Notes under the pieces: model-generated
Database searches by the model: none
What the model saw: only the letters and a program-made list of their open reading frames with translations
Told to the model about the DNA's origin: nothing
Shown: positions 8,650-16,859 of the stretch, piece after piece
Layout: each line of letters begins with the position of its first letter
Position numbering within the stretch: the first letter of the stretch is position 1
Origin: JBAZUK01 sp041661445
GTDB taxonomy: Bacteria; Chlamydiota; Chlamydiia; Chlamydiales; SM23-39
Assembly (NCBI GenBank): GCA_041661445.1
Contig: JBAZUK010000007.1
Location: forward strand, 4,828 to 68,827
Direction: 5' to 3'
Length of the DNA: 64,000 bases
Program-made: the position numbers and the translations under genes

Positions 8650-9657
8650 ATGACAAAACCTGAATTATTAGAAAAAAAGAAAGCATTAGAACTTGCAGTA
8701 TTACAAATAAAAAAACAATTCGGCGATGGATCTATTATGGCCCTTGGATCTCATTCGTCAATGCAGGGAGTCGAAGTTATTAAAACAGGAGCTTTGTCAT
8801 TGGACATAGCTTTAGGTGTTGGAGGAATTCCAAAAGGAAGAATAATTGAAATTTTTGGACCGGAATCCTCTGGAAAATCTACACTTGCTACTCACATTGT
8901 TGCAAACGCGCAAAAAGAAGGCGGCATTGCTGCATACATTGATGCAGAACACGCTCTTGATCCATCTTACGCAGCTAAAATCGGAGTTAAGTTGGACGAG
9001 TTGATGATATCCCAGCCGGACAGCGGTGAAGAAGCGTTAAATATAGTCGAAACTCTTGCAAGATCAAACGCCTTAGATGTAATTGTAATAGATTCCGTTG
9101 CTGCTTTAGTTCCCAAAGCAGAGCTAGAAGGTGAAATCGGCGACATACATATGGGTCTGCAAGCGCGAATGATGTCTCAAGCACTTAGAAAACTTACAGC
9201 GACATTATCAAAAAGCAAGACTTGCGCAATTTTCATCAATCAGATCAGAGATAAAATTGGAGTAATGTTCGGAAACCCGGAAACAACTACTGGAGGTCGT
9301 GCTCTTAAATTCTATTCATCACTTCGATTGGATATCAGAAAAATCGCATCTATTAAAAATTCGGATGGATCAGAAACAGGAACACGAACTAGGGTTAAAG
9401 TAGTCAAAAACAAATTGGCGCCTCCATTTAAAGTTGCGGAATTTGATATTAATTTTAACGAAGGGATTTCTAGAGAAGGCTCATTAATTGATATCGGAGT
9501 AGATTGCGGTGTAATCGAAAAGAAAGGCACTTGGTTTAATTTTGGAGAAACAAAATTAGGTCAGGGAAGAGAAACCGCTAAAGAAGAATTGAAAAAAGAT
9601 AAAGTCTTAACAGAAAAGCTAGAAAAAATAATATTAGAGAAAAATATAATTAAATAA
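8650..9657 (+). CDS. recA: DNA recombinase RecA
   Basis: The 335-residue recombinase performs strand exchange and homologous repair. The ATG at 8650 is chosen because AAAGGAG lies just upstream and the product then begins MTKPELLEKKKALELA, a normal RecA start; the longer frame from 8491 adds unrelated sequence overlapping the promoter. Key parts are Walker A GPESSGKST (70-78), Walker B VIVIDSVAAL, the L1 and L2 DNA-binding loops (including INQIRDKIG and GGRALKFY) and the C-terminal domain. It is monocistronic, with its own promoter and a strong terminator. Its partners RecC, RecB and RecD are encoded at 25.5-33.6 kb. Confidence 0.99.
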   Translation: MTKPELLEKKKALELAVLQIKKQFGDGSIMALGSHSSMQGVEVIKTGALSLDIALGVGGIPKGRIIEIFGPESSGKSTLATHIVANAQKEGGIAAYIDAEHALDPSYAAKIGVKLDELMISQPDSGEEALNIVETLARSNALDVIVIDSVAALVPKAELEGEIGDIHMGLQARMMSQALRKLTATLSKSKTCAIFINQIRDKIGVMFGNPETTTGGRALKFYSSLRLDIRKIASIKNSDGSETGTRTRVKVVKNKLAPPFKVAEFDINFNEGISREGSLIDIGVDCGVIEKKGTWFNFGETKLGQGRETAKEELKKDKVLTEKLEKIILEKNIIK

Positions 9658-9674
9658 ATCTAACGAAAACACGA

Positions 9675-9700
9675 AAAAGGGCTGCTATCGCAGCCTTTTT
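9675..9700. terminator. Bidirectional intrinsic terminator between recA and ispA
   Basis: A GGCTGC/GCAGCC stem (9680-9685 and 9690-9695) with the loop TATC is flanked by A5 on the left and T5 on the right. It can stop recA transcription on the plus strand and ispA on the minus strand. Confidence 0.85.
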
Positions 9701-9732
9701 CAACAAAAACGTCATAAATTTTTTTAATTTTA

Positions 9733-10611
9733 CTAAAGATTGTATTCCAATAAGTCAGTAAGCATCGATAAACTGCTCGAAAAAACATTTAATTCTTTCA
9801 TTATTTCTTTTGTTTTTGAAACTTCTTTTCTCAAAAGATCCTCTGCTTGCTTTTTTCCAATAGAAATCGCAATATTAATTTTCTTGTTTTTTTCCATATC
9901 CTCTTCAAAATCTTTGATATCATCAGCTATTTGAAAAGACATTCCAAAATGATAAGAACACTTTCGAACCACATCTAATTTATCTAGCGAACCTCCCCCA
10001 AAAAGCCAGCCTAAAACAAAAGCGATTTCAAAAAGAGATATTGTTTTTTTAAGAATAATCTCATTAATCGTTTCAATAGAACTTTTATTTGAATAAAGAT
10101 CTAAATACTGCCCGCCGGTAGCGCCATGAATTCCGGCATATCGTGAAACCGTTTCGATTGCATGAACGCATAAGTTATTACATTCATCCTTCGAAAGGAC
10201 TGTCTGTAATTCCTTAGCATTTTTATAAATTAATTCATATCCGGCAGAAATTAATGAATAACTGGCCAAAATTGCAGTATTTTCTCCATACACTAAATGA
10301 ACTGTAGGCTTATTCCGTCTTGTCTTTTCATCATCCATGCATGGGAGATCGTCTGCTATTAAAGATGCCGTGTGGAAAAATTCACAAGCAAGAGCCGCAA
10401 ACAAAACATCATGATTTTTATTTAAACTATCTGCTATTGAAAGAACAATAAAAGGTCGAAAACGCTTTCCGCCATTTAATAAAGAATATTCACAGGCATC
10501 TCTTAGATCAGTCTTGTTTCCCATGGTAGCAACCATTTCCTTTAGAGCTCCTTCTATCCTTTTAATATAAGAAGAAAACAGTTTGCTTTTAGAAATTAGA
10601 GTAAAATTCAT
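9733..10611 (-). CDS. ispA: Short-chain polyprenyl diphosphate synthase (farnesyl/geranylgeranyl type)
   Basis: The 292-residue prenyl chain-elongating enzyme has the two Asp-rich motifs DDLPCMDD (87-94) and DDIKD (230-234) that bind Mg-diphosphate, plus GGKRFRP near residue 48. It condenses IPP with allylic diphosphates to make precursors for undecaprenyl phosphate and quinones. The ATG at 10611 is chosen because GGTGA lies 6 bp upstream and it falls 20 bp after the stop of the GlmU-like gene; a longer frame from 10704 would overlap that gene extensively. The DDxxxxD first motif is the bacterial FPP-synthase type. The gene order with the next gene matches CT628-CT629 of Chlamydia. Confidence 0.93.
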   Translation of the reverse strand: MNFTLISKSKLFSSYIKRIEGALKEMVATMGNKTDLRDACEYSLLNGGKRFRPFIVLSIADSLNKNHDVLFAALACEFFHTASLIADDLPCMDDEKTRRNKPTVHLVYGENTAILASYSLISAGYELIYKNAKELQTVLSKDECNNLCVHAIETVSRYAGIHGATGGQYLDLYSNKSSIETINEIILKKTISLFEIAFVLGWLFGGGSLDKLDVVRKCSYHFGMSFQIADDIKDFEEDMEKNKKINIAISIGKKQAEDLLRKEVSKTKEIMKELNVFSSSLSMLTDLLEYNL

Positions 10612-10631
10612 TTTTTCACCAAAATCATTTA

Positions 10632-11294
10632 TTATTTTTTTTGAGATTGTTTGATGATTGATTCTTTTTCGAAATATCCGCCAATATTTAGACAAGGGTA
10701 GCAAATCACGCTTTTTTCAAAAAAAGTCGCTGGATTCAAAACCGAATTGCACCCTATTTGACAATCATCCCCAATTATTGCACCTAATTTATTTAATCCT
10801 GTGTAAATTTTCTTCGATTCAAACATAAAACTTATTTCATTTTGATCCAATCTAAAATTAGCAAATTTAACTCCGGCGCCAACATTTACGTTATTGCCGA
10901 TTATTGAATCACCAACGTATGCAAAATGAGCAGCCTTAACATTATCTAGCAATATCGAATTTTTTATTTCTGTGGCGTGTCCAATAACACAATTATCTCC
11001 AGCGAGCACATTTCCTCTAATATAAGCGCCATGCCGAATTTGGGCGTTTTTTCCTATAATACAAGGCCCTTTAATATAAGTGTTAGGTTCGATAATGCAA
11101 TTTTCACCTAAAAAGATCTTTTCTTCATTTTCTAAATAACAACTCGAAGGAATCTTGCTTTTAATTTTTGTAAATTTAAAGTTGTAAAAATATTCATTTA
11201 ATTTTAAAAACAAATCCCTTAAATTTTCTACGTTTTCAAAAATATTTTTATGCAAATATTTTTCAGTGTTAAAAAACTTTTTAATATCTTTCAT
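10632..11294 (-). CDS. Left-handed beta-helix (hexapeptide) protein, GlmU C-domain-like
   Basis: The 220-residue protein has an N-terminal helical part of about 50 residues, then hexapeptide repeats such as IIEPNTYIKGPCIIGKNAQI and IGHATEIKNSI, forming a left-handed beta-helix as in GlmU acetyltransferase/uridyltransferase tails. Its N-terminal nucleotidyl-transferase half is absent, so it is not a full GlmU even though chlamydial relatives (CT629) have carried that name. It may acylate or transfer onto a sugar nucleotide; the substrate is not known. It is upstream of and probably co-transcribed with ispA (20-bp spacing) and reads away from the candidate origin at 11.3-11.7 kb. Confidence 0.75.
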   Translation of the reverse strand: MKDIKKFFNTEKYLHKNIFENVENLRDLFLKLNEYFYNFKFTKIKSKIPSSCYLENEEKIFLGENCIIEPNTYIKGPCIIGKNAQIRHGAYIRGNVLAGDNCVIGHATEIKNSILLDNVKAAHFAYVGDSIIGNNVNVGAGVKFANFRLDQNEISFMFESKKIYTGLNKLGAIIGDDCQIGCNSVLNPATFFEKSVICYPCLNIGGYFEKESIIKQSQKK

Positions 11295-11470
11295 ATTTTA
11301 GTCACATTAAATATATAGAATACAAAATTTTCAAGTTCTTAGAAAGAGAAGATATATTATTAATATATATTCTTCTTCTTCAGAGGTTGTGGAGTTGTTC
11401 AAAAAGCATGGCTTTTGTCTAGCTAAAATGTTTGTTTATAACATGTAAATAAATTGAACATATGTTGGAT

Positions 11471-11510
11471 TTGTGAACATTGACTGTCTTGTAAACATAT
11501 TTGTTAACAT
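11471..11510 (+). repeat. Three direct repeats of TTGTNAACAT
   Basis: TTGTGAACAT (11471-11480), TTGTAAACAT (11489-11498) and TTGTTAACAT (11501-11510) differ only at the fifth base. Start-to-start spacings are 18 and 12 bp. Looser relatives (TTTATAACAT, ATTGAACAT) lie just upstream. They could be low-affinity initiator sites or binding sites of another regulator. Confidence 0.5.
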
Positions 11511-11582
11511 AGTTATAATAAGGTTTTCAACAATATGAAAAAAAACTATTCACAGGGTGTAATAAAAAAATAACGAAAAATA

Positions 11583-11643
11583 ATCTGGGTGAAATGATTT
11601 GAACCATGAATGTCTCGCGCCTCGGTTCTACAAAATCTACCCA
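11583..11643 (-). pseudogene. Decayed tRNA (tRNA-Pro-like remnant)
   Basis: The plus strand reads AATCTGGGTGAAATGATTTGA..., almost the same as the 3' half of the intact tRNA-Pro at 11753-11827 (AATCTGGGTGAGAGGATTTGA...). A CTACCCA acceptor-like end closes it about 60 bases later. The T-stem no longer pairs and the anticodon arm cannot be built, so it should not make a working tRNA. It looks like a partial duplication of the neighbouring gene. Confidence 0.5.
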
Positions 11644-11752
11644 ATTTAGTCAAATGGGTGGTTTTTGTGTGATTCATTTATCCACATGTCCGGATGAAAA
11701 TTAGAGCCTAAGAAAAGTAGTCAAGTCTTTGTAAGTCCTTGGAAGAAAAGAA

Positions 11753-11827
11753 TCTGGGTGAGAGGATTTGAACCTCCGACCCCTTGCACCCCATGCAAGT
11801 ACGCTAGCCAAGCTGCGCTACACCCAG
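11753..11827 (-). tRNA. tRNA-Pro (anticodon GGG)
   Basis: The 75-base minus-strand cloverleaf has a 7-bp acceptor (CTGGGTG/CACCCAG) with discriminator A, D-arm GCGC...GCGT, anticodon stem CTTGC/GCAAG around loop ATGGGGT (anticodon GGG, reading CCC and CCU) and T-arm GGAGG-TTCAAAT-CCTCT. CCA is not encoded. Confidence 0.95.
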
Positions 11828-11916
11828 ATAAATAAATTAACATAATAAATGGCTAAGAATTATAAATCATTGTATATTTTTTTTGCCAATTTGGAGAAAA
11901 CCTTGAAGGTTTTATT

Positions 11917-12606
11917 ATGACATTTAAAGATTTTTTTATTGAAAAAGGATGGGCGGAAGCTTTAAAAAATGAATTTCAAAAAGAATACATGAAAAATCTT
12001 CAGATTTTTTTAAATGAAGAAATTGAAAAAAACATCACAATATATCCACCTGTACAATCAATTTTTAATGCTTTTTGTCAAACTCCTTATGATGATGTAA
12101 AAGTTGTTATAATGGGTCAGGATCCTTATCACGGAAATGGTCAAGCCCATGGTCTTTCTTTTAGCGTTCCCGATGGGATTATTGCGCCTCCTTCTCTAAA
12201 AAATATTTTTAAGGAGTTGATGCAAGATGTTCAGATTAAAGAGCCCAAAACGGGTAATTTGATTTCATGGACCAAGCAAGGGGTTTTATTATTAAATGCA
12301 ACTCTGAGTGTAAGAGAATCGCAGCCGAAGTCTCATTACGGCAAAGGCTGGGAGCTATTTACTGATAAGGTTATAGAAGTTTTATCAGCAAGAGAAGATC
12401 CAATTGTTTTTCTATTATGGGGAAATTCAGCCAGGGAAAAGGTGAATAATATTTTTAAAAATCAAAAAACAAAGCATTTGATTTTACAGGCAGCTCATCC
12501 TTCTTTTTATTCAGCTGCTAATTTTTTTGGTTGCAGACATTTTTCGAAGACAAATGAATTTCTTAAAAAAAATGGTAAAAAACCAGTTGATTGGCAAATT
12601 CCTTGA
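11917..12606 (+). CDS. ung: Uracil-DNA glycosylase (family 1)
   Basis: The 229-residue enzyme removes uracil from DNA as the first step of base-excision repair. The catalytic water-activating loop is GQDPYHG (67-73, with the essential Asp), followed by the uracil pocket Phe in GLSFSVP, the LLLNATLSV segment and the DNA-intercalating C-terminal motif AAHPSFYSA. The length is standard. It begins the plus-strand block to the right of the candidate origin and tRNA-Pro. Confidence 0.97.
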   Translation: MTFKDFFIEKGWAEALKNEFQKEYMKNLQIFLNEEIEKNITIYPPVQSIFNAFCQTPYDDVKVVIMGQDPYHGNGQAHGLSFSVPDGIIAPPSLKNIFKELMQDVQIKEPKTGNLISWTKQGVLLLNATLSVRESQPKSHYGKGWELFTDKVIEVLSAREDPIVFLLWGNSAREKVNNIFKNQKTKHLILQAAHPSFYSAANFFGCRHFSKTNEFLKKNGKKPVDWQIP

Positions 12607-12651
12607 TTAGAAATAAAAAATTGCTATTCTATTATTAGATTGGTAAAAAAA

Positions 12652-13878
12652 ATGCATATTGAATCGAGAAGAAAATTATCTTTTTTTTCAATTTTATTGA
12701 CATATTTTGTTGATAATTTGGGTTGGTCTATCGTATTTCCTATTTTTGCGCCTCTTTTTTTAAATCCCGATAATTCTTTGTTTATAAAAGAGATATCTTT
12801 TTCGACAAGAACAACTTTTCTTGGCCTTTTTTTAGCCGTGTTTCCTCTTGCTCAGTTTTTTGGAGCTCCAATAATGGGAGAAATGGCTGATAGATCTGGT
12901 AGAAAAAACGCTCTTGTTCTGTCAATTATTTTAACTCTGATGGGATATCTAGTTACAGCTTTTAGCATCCAGAATAACAGTTTGCTCTGGATGTTTTTTG
13001 GCAGATTTATTTCCGGTGTTTTTTCGGGAAACGTATCAATTTGTTTAGCTGTTGTTTCTGACTTGAGCCCGACAGAAAAAATAAAAGTAAAAAATTTTGG
13101 ACTCTTGTCTATTTTGACCGGATTTTCTTTTATGTTGGGTACATACATAGGAGGAAAGTTTTCTGATCAGAATATATTAAGTTTTTTTAATCCAGCATTT
13201 CCTCTTTGGATAGCTTCTTTTCTTTCTGTAATAAATTTTGTTTTTATTTATTTTGGGTTTAAAGAAACTTATGAAATTCACAAAAGAGTTAAATATAGTT
13301 TCACGGAAGGTTTTAATAACATTTATCAAGCGCTTAAGACAAAAAATATTAAAACTATATATGTTATTTACTTTCTGTTTATTTTTGGGTGGACTATCCT
13401 ATTTCAATTCTCACCGGTTCTTGTAATAAATAAATTTGGATTCACAAGTTCTCAAATTGGAGATGTCGCAGCTTTTATGGGAATTTGCTGGGCGATAGGG
13501 GCCGGCCCGATCAATAAATTGTTATCGAAAAGTTTTTCTGCAAATAAAATTTTAAGTGTTGCGCTTGTTGTTTTTGCGGTATTGTGCTCTTTGGTTGGAT
13601 TTCCGAATAAAATCGCTTATGTTATTTCTATTTTAGGTTTTTGTATATTAATTGGAGGCTTGGGTTGGCCTCTTTGCAATGCGATTATTTCGAATAAGGC
13701 AACTCAAAATATTCAGGGTAAAATTATGGGAATGAGCCAATCAATGCAATCTTTGGCTATGGTTGTCTCGTCTATAGTTGGAGGTTTTGCTGATCATATT
13801 TCTGTTTATTTTCCCTTTTTAATAGCGGGATTTGCTACATTTATGGCTGCACTGATGTATTTTAAGGTAAAGTTTTGA
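12652..13878 (+). CDS. MFS transporter (DHA1/Tet-like)
   Basis: The 408-residue protein has about 12 predicted transmembrane helices and the MFS loop 2-3 motif GEMADRSGRK near residue 80. The early motif SILLTYFVDNLGWSIVFP in helix 1 resembles tetracycline/multidrug efflux carriers of the DHA1 branch. It probably works as a proton antiporter in the inner membrane; the substrate cannot be told. The ATG at 12652 is taken; an in-frame TTG at 12640 is possible, and neither has a strong ribosome site. It lies 45 bp after ung. Confidence 0.8.
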   Translation: MHIESRRKLSFFSILLTYFVDNLGWSIVFPIFAPLFLNPDNSLFIKEISFSTRTTFLGLFLAVFPLAQFFGAPIMGEMADRSGRKNALVLSIILTLMGYLVTAFSIQNNSLLWMFFGRFISGVFSGNVSICLAVVSDLSPTEKIKVKNFGLLSILTGFSFMLGTYIGGKFSDQNILSFFNPAFPLWIASFLSVINFVFIYFGFKETYEIHKRVKYSFTEGFNNIYQALKTKNIKTIYVIYFLFIFGWTILFQFSPVLVINKFGFTSSQIGDVAAFMGICWAIGAGPINKLLSKSFSANKILSVALVVFAVLCSLVGFPNKIAYVISILGFCILIGGLGWPLCNAIISNKATQNIQGKIMGMSQSMQSLAMVVSSIVGGFADHISVYFPFLIAGFATFMAALMYFKVKF

Positions 13879-13902
13879 AGAATTTGCAAATAGGAGAAAA
13901 AA

Positions 13903-14154
13903 ATGTCTGATAATTTTGAAGTTCTACATGAAATTAATAATGAAGAAAACAAAGAATTTTCTCAGAAAAAAGCTTTAGATGACATTATTGTATCTTTTTT
14001 ATCGAGAAAAAATATAAATTCTAAAAAACTTAAGAACAGTAAAAATTTTTTAGAAATTAAACAAAAACTCTTTATGAAAAAAAATAATATTGAAGGTTTA
14101 GTTGAAATACAAAAGGATTTGATAAACATTTGCAATGAAGAAGAAAAATTATGA
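13903..14154 (+). CDS. Small charged protein of unknown function, operonic with HlyD-like gene
   Basis: An 83-residue hydrophilic Lys/Glu/Asn-rich protein with no membrane segment and a mostly helical appearance. It has a good ribosome site (AGGAG, 7 bp before the ATG), and its stop overlaps the next gene by 4 bp (ATGA), which supports it being real and coupled to the HlyD-like gene. I do not recognise a family. A role together with the adaptor is inferred only from coupling. Confidence 0.6.
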   Translation: MSDNFEVLHEINNEENKEFSQKKALDDIIVSFLSRKNINSKKLKNSKNFLEIKQKLFMKKNNIEGLVEIQKDLINICNEEEKL

Positions 14155-14999
14155 AAAACAAGCGAACTATCAAAAATTTTATAAAATTTATATCAATTCT
14201 TATCGTTATTTGTTCGGTTTTTTTTATTAGGTTCAGTCATTTGCATAAATCTAAAGAACTTAGTGAATGTGGCTTAGTTTTTTCTAAAACCTTTTTTATT
14301 GAATCAAACTTAAAAGCGAAAATTGATAAAATTCTGGTAAAAGAAAAAGATTTTATAAAAGCGGGCGACGCATTAGTAAAGTTTGATTCCGATGTTCTTG
14401 ATGCAAAAATAGATCATATAGAAAAAAAAATTGCTTTTGAAAAAGAAAAAACAAATTATTTGAAATTTAAAGAAGAAAAAGCTTTAGAAGCCTATTTGAA
14501 CCTCAAGAAAGAAAAGTCTCCTGATCTTAACGAAATAGAAGAAAAGCTAAAAAATCTTGAATCGATGCAGCTAAACCAGAAAATTCAAAAATCAAAAATT
14601 GATATATTGATTTCAGAGGAAGATTATTTAAAAACACTCAAAAAGCATACTATTATTTACTGCCCTTGTGATGGTTGCGTAAACAACATAGTTTCTGTTG
14701 ATAATTGTTATGTTAATGTTGGTGATAGATTACTTTCTATTGCGGCAGATGATCAGTCCTATGCGATCTTTAAAATTGGAAAAAATAAAAGTTCAAGATA
14801 CAAAATAAACGATTTGGTAAATGTTTCTATCGATAATTATCCGATGACCACTTTTCAAGGCAAGATTGTCGATATAAAGGATTTGGCCTGCGATAATTTT
14901 ATTGAATATAAAGTTTTTTTAAACCAGATCAAAAAAACTGCAGATGAGCAAAAGCTTTTGCTGACATCCAATATGAGAGCTCAGATTATTCATGAATGA
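14151..14999 (+). CDS. HlyD-like membrane-fusion/periplasmic adaptor protein
   Basis: The 282-residue protein has a basic N-terminus, one transmembrane helix (about 11-29), a lipoyl-like half-motif (AKIDKILVKEKDFIKAGDAL, about 56-75), a coiled-coil hairpin rich in Lys/Glu (about 85-155), a second lipoyl half (VNNIVSVDNCYVNVGDRLL) and a beta-barrel part. This is the domain order of HlyD/EmrA adaptors, which bridge inner-membrane transporters to the outer membrane. No ABC transporter or TolC-like gene is adjacent; the MFS carrier two genes upstream is a candidate partner (as in EmrAB), but that is inference. It overlaps both neighbours (4 and 8 bp). Confidence 0.75.
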   Translation: MKNKRTIKNFIKFISILIVICSVFFIRFSHLHKSKELSECGLVFSKTFFIESNLKAKIDKILVKEKDFIKAGDALVKFDSDVLDAKIDHIEKKIAFEKEKTNYLKFKEEKALEAYLNLKKEKSPDLNEIEEKLKNLESMQLNQKIQKSKIDILISEEDYLKTLKKHTIIYCPCDGCVNNIVSVDNCYVNVGDRLLSIAADDQSYAIFKIGKNKSSRYKINDLVNVSIDNYPMTTFQGKIVDIKDLACDNFIEYKVFLNQIKKTADEQKLLLTSNMRAQIIHE

Positions 15000-15945
15000 C
15001 TTGGAACATAAGCTATTTTATAAAATTCAAGAGGCTATTTCGAATATTTCTTTAAAAGAACTGCAGTCAATAGCCAGCTCGCTATCCCAGAAATATCATA
15101 AAAACATATTTGATTTTTTTTCTTCCGATTTACAAAGACTTGCTTATATTACCTATCGTATGCCGGCAACATATAACGCCCTTGTATATGTTTTTAAAGA
15201 GATGAAAAAAATATCACCTGATATTGAAGTTAAAACTATTCTAGATTTGGGATCTGGTCCGGCAACTTCCGCCTGGGCAGCTTTTAGCGAATTTAAAAAA
15301 TTAAAGCAGATGCATCTGGTTGAAAGGGATGTAAATATTCTAAATATTGGTAAAAAATTATTAGATAATGAGCCCTTTGCAAAAAAGATCGAATATGAAG
15401 AAAATAACATCTTAAAGATCAAGAATTACGATTATGATTTAGTCGTTTTGTCTTATGTGGCAAATGAATTAAAAGAACCGTTTGTAAAAAAAATTATTCA
15501 AAGATGGATTTATTCTAATTCCAAAACAATTTTGATCCTCGAACCGGGAACTCCCTATGGTTTTAAGAAAATAAAATATATAAGACAAATGCTGATTGAT
15601 AATAACTGTAAAATTATAGCTCCTTGTCCTAATGAATTGAGATGTCCGATGACACAAGAGGATTGGTGCCATTTTTTTGTGCGCCTCAAAAGATCTAAAT
15701 CACATAAATATTTAAAAAAGGGAACCCTTGGCTTTGAAGATGAAAAGTTTTCATATGTAATCGCAACCAAAAATGCAGTTGCTAAACCAAATTCTAGAAA
15801 TGTTAGAAATCCTAAAAGTGATTCAAGCGAAGTTGTTCTAACATTATGTCATAATGGTAAAATTGTAAAAGAAACTATTGAAAAAAAAGATAAAAAATTT
15901 AAAATAGCTCGAAAAACAAAATGGGGAGATTCTTTTGATGTTTAG
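14992..15945 (+). CDS. Rsm22-like ribosomal small-subunit methyltransferase/assembly factor
   Basis: The 317-residue protein matches the mitochondrial Rsm22/METTL17-type family. YITYRMPATYNALVYVF leads into an SAM-binding motif ILDLGSGPATSAWAA (near residue 80), then a LVVLSYVANEL strand, an ILEPGTPYGF segment and the Cys-containing CPNELRCPMTQEDWCHFF, which in relatives binds an Fe-S cluster. Family members act on or help assemble the small ribosomal subunit. It overlaps the HlyD-like gene by 8 bp and dapA by 8 bp, so four genes (13903-16801) look co-transcribed. Confidence 0.82.
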   Translation: MNDLEHKLFYKIQEAISNISLKELQSIASSLSQKYHKNIFDFFSSDLQRLAYITYRMPATYNALVYVFKEMKKISPDIEVKTILDLGSGPATSAWAAFSEFKKLKQMHLVERDVNILNIGKKLLDNEPFAKKIEYEENNILKIKNYDYDLVVLSYVANELKEPFVKKIIQRWIYSNSKTILILEPGTPYGFKKIKYIRQMLIDNNCKIIAPCPNELRCPMTQEDWCHFFVRLKRSKSHKYLKKGTLGFEDEKFSYVIATKNAVAKPNSRNVRNPKSDSSEVVLTLCHNGKIVKETIEKKDKKFKIARKTKWGDSFDV

Positions 15946-16801
15946 AGGATCAATGGTTGCTTTAGTAACGCCATTTAAGTCGAAGAGCTTGGATGAAGAA
16001 AATTTAAAAAATTTGATCAGCTGGCAAGTTGAGAATAAAACGGATGCAATTGTTTTATGCGGAACTACTGGGGAGGCTCCGACTTTAATCGATGATGAAA
16101 AGATTGCCATTTTCGAAATAGCAACAAGGATGGCAAAAGGAAAAACCAAAGTTATTGCAGGAACTGGAACATATTGCACTGATAAAACCGTAGAGCTAAC
16201 AAAAAAAGCCAAGGAAATCGGTCTTGACGGTGTTTTAGTGGTTGTCCCATATTACAACAAACCACCTATAGAGGGGTTGATTCGGCATTTTGAAGAAATA
16301 GCAAAGGTGGGCCTGCCTATTATTCTATACCATCACCCTGGAAGAACCGGAATGAAAATTTCAATTGAGAATTTTAAAAAATTGCAGGCAATTGAAGAAA
16401 TTGTGGCAATTAAAGAAGCTTCTTGCGATTTGAATTTTGCCAAACAATTATTAGAAAATACCAGGTTCGATATTATTTCTGGGGATGATGCTTTAACAGT
16501 GCCTATGATGAAAATGGGGGCTAAAGGAGTTATTTCGGTTTTAGCGAATGTTATTCCCAAAAAATGGAAAGAAATGAGTGATTATTGCTTAAATCACGAA
16601 TATGACAAGGCTCAAGAAGTGTATGATTATTACAATGAATTGGTAAATTCGATGTTTTTAGAAACAAATCCAATTTGTGTTAAATATGTTTTGAGCTTAA
16701 TGGGCAAATGCAGATCGGAAATGAGACTACCTCTTGTAGAACCGTCTTCTGAAACTGCCAAAATCATTCGAAACACAATTAGTAATCTGATTTTTGAATA
16801 A
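15938..16801 (+). CDS. dapA: 4-hydroxy-tetrahydrodipicolinate synthase
   Basis: The 287-residue class I aldolase makes HTPA from pyruvate and aspartate semialdehyde, the first step to meso-DAP and lysine. Landmarks are GSMVALVTPF at the N-terminus, CGTTGEAPTL near 40 (pyruvate-carboxylate binding), VVPYYNKPP with the catalytic Tyr, LYHHPGRTG and AIKEASCDL with the Schiff-base Lys. The ATG at 15938 is preceded by GGGAG; the product then starts MFRGSMVALVTPF as expected. It supports peptidoglycan (DAP) synthesis. It overlaps the Rsm22-like gene by 8 bp and ends before a hairpin shared with the convergent pGP6-like gene. Confidence 0.95.
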   Translation: MFRGSMVALVTPFKSKSLDEENLKNLISWQVENKTDAIVLCGTTGEAPTLIDDEKIAIFEIATRMAKGKTKVIAGTGTYCTDKTVELTKKAKEIGLDGVLVVVPYYNKPPIEGLIRHFEEIAKVGLPIILYHHPGRTGMKISIENFKKLQAIEEIVAIKEASCDLNFAKQLLENTRFDIISGDDALTVPMMKMGAKGVISVLANVIPKKWKEMSDYCLNHEYDKAQEVYDYYNELVNSMFLETNPICVKYVLSLMGKCRSEMRLPLVEPSSETAKIIRNTISNLIFE

Positions 16802-16813
16802 AAATTATCTTAA

Positions 16814-16846
16814 ATAAAGCTCAGAGTTATTAATTCCGAGCTTTAT
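16814..16846. terminator. Hairpin between convergent dapA and pGP6-like gene
   Basis: ATAAAGCTC (16814-16822) and GAGCTTTAT (16838-16846) form a perfect 9-bp stem around a 15-base loop. There is no long T tract, so it may stop transcription from either side with modest efficiency. Confidence 0.5.
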
Positions 16847-16859
16847 GGTCATCTGAAAT

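Larger units (their letters stand above)
11295..11752. other. Candidate chromosomal replication origin (AT-rich gap with DnaA-box-like sites)
   Basis: This 458-bp non-coding stretch lies between divergent gene blocks. It has a perfect DnaA box TTATCCACA at 11678-11686 and single-mismatch candidates (relative to TTWTNCACA) at 11298-11306 (TTAGTCACA), 11524-11532 (TTTTCAACA) and 11546-11554 (CTATTCACA). An AT-only stretch lies near 11351-11370, and three TTGTNAACAT direct repeats lie at 11471-11510. Hand counts on a few lines suggest C-rich plus-strand sequence to the left and G-richer to the right, but the signal is noisy. In Chlamydia the origin is thought to lie in the general area of hemB, not far from the ispA/glmU homologues. 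I see no ORF here. Confidence 0.4.

Noticed and set aside
10632..11294. Naming the hexapeptide protein GlmU
   Set aside because: The nucleotidyl-transferase half of GlmU is missing, so the symbol would mislead.
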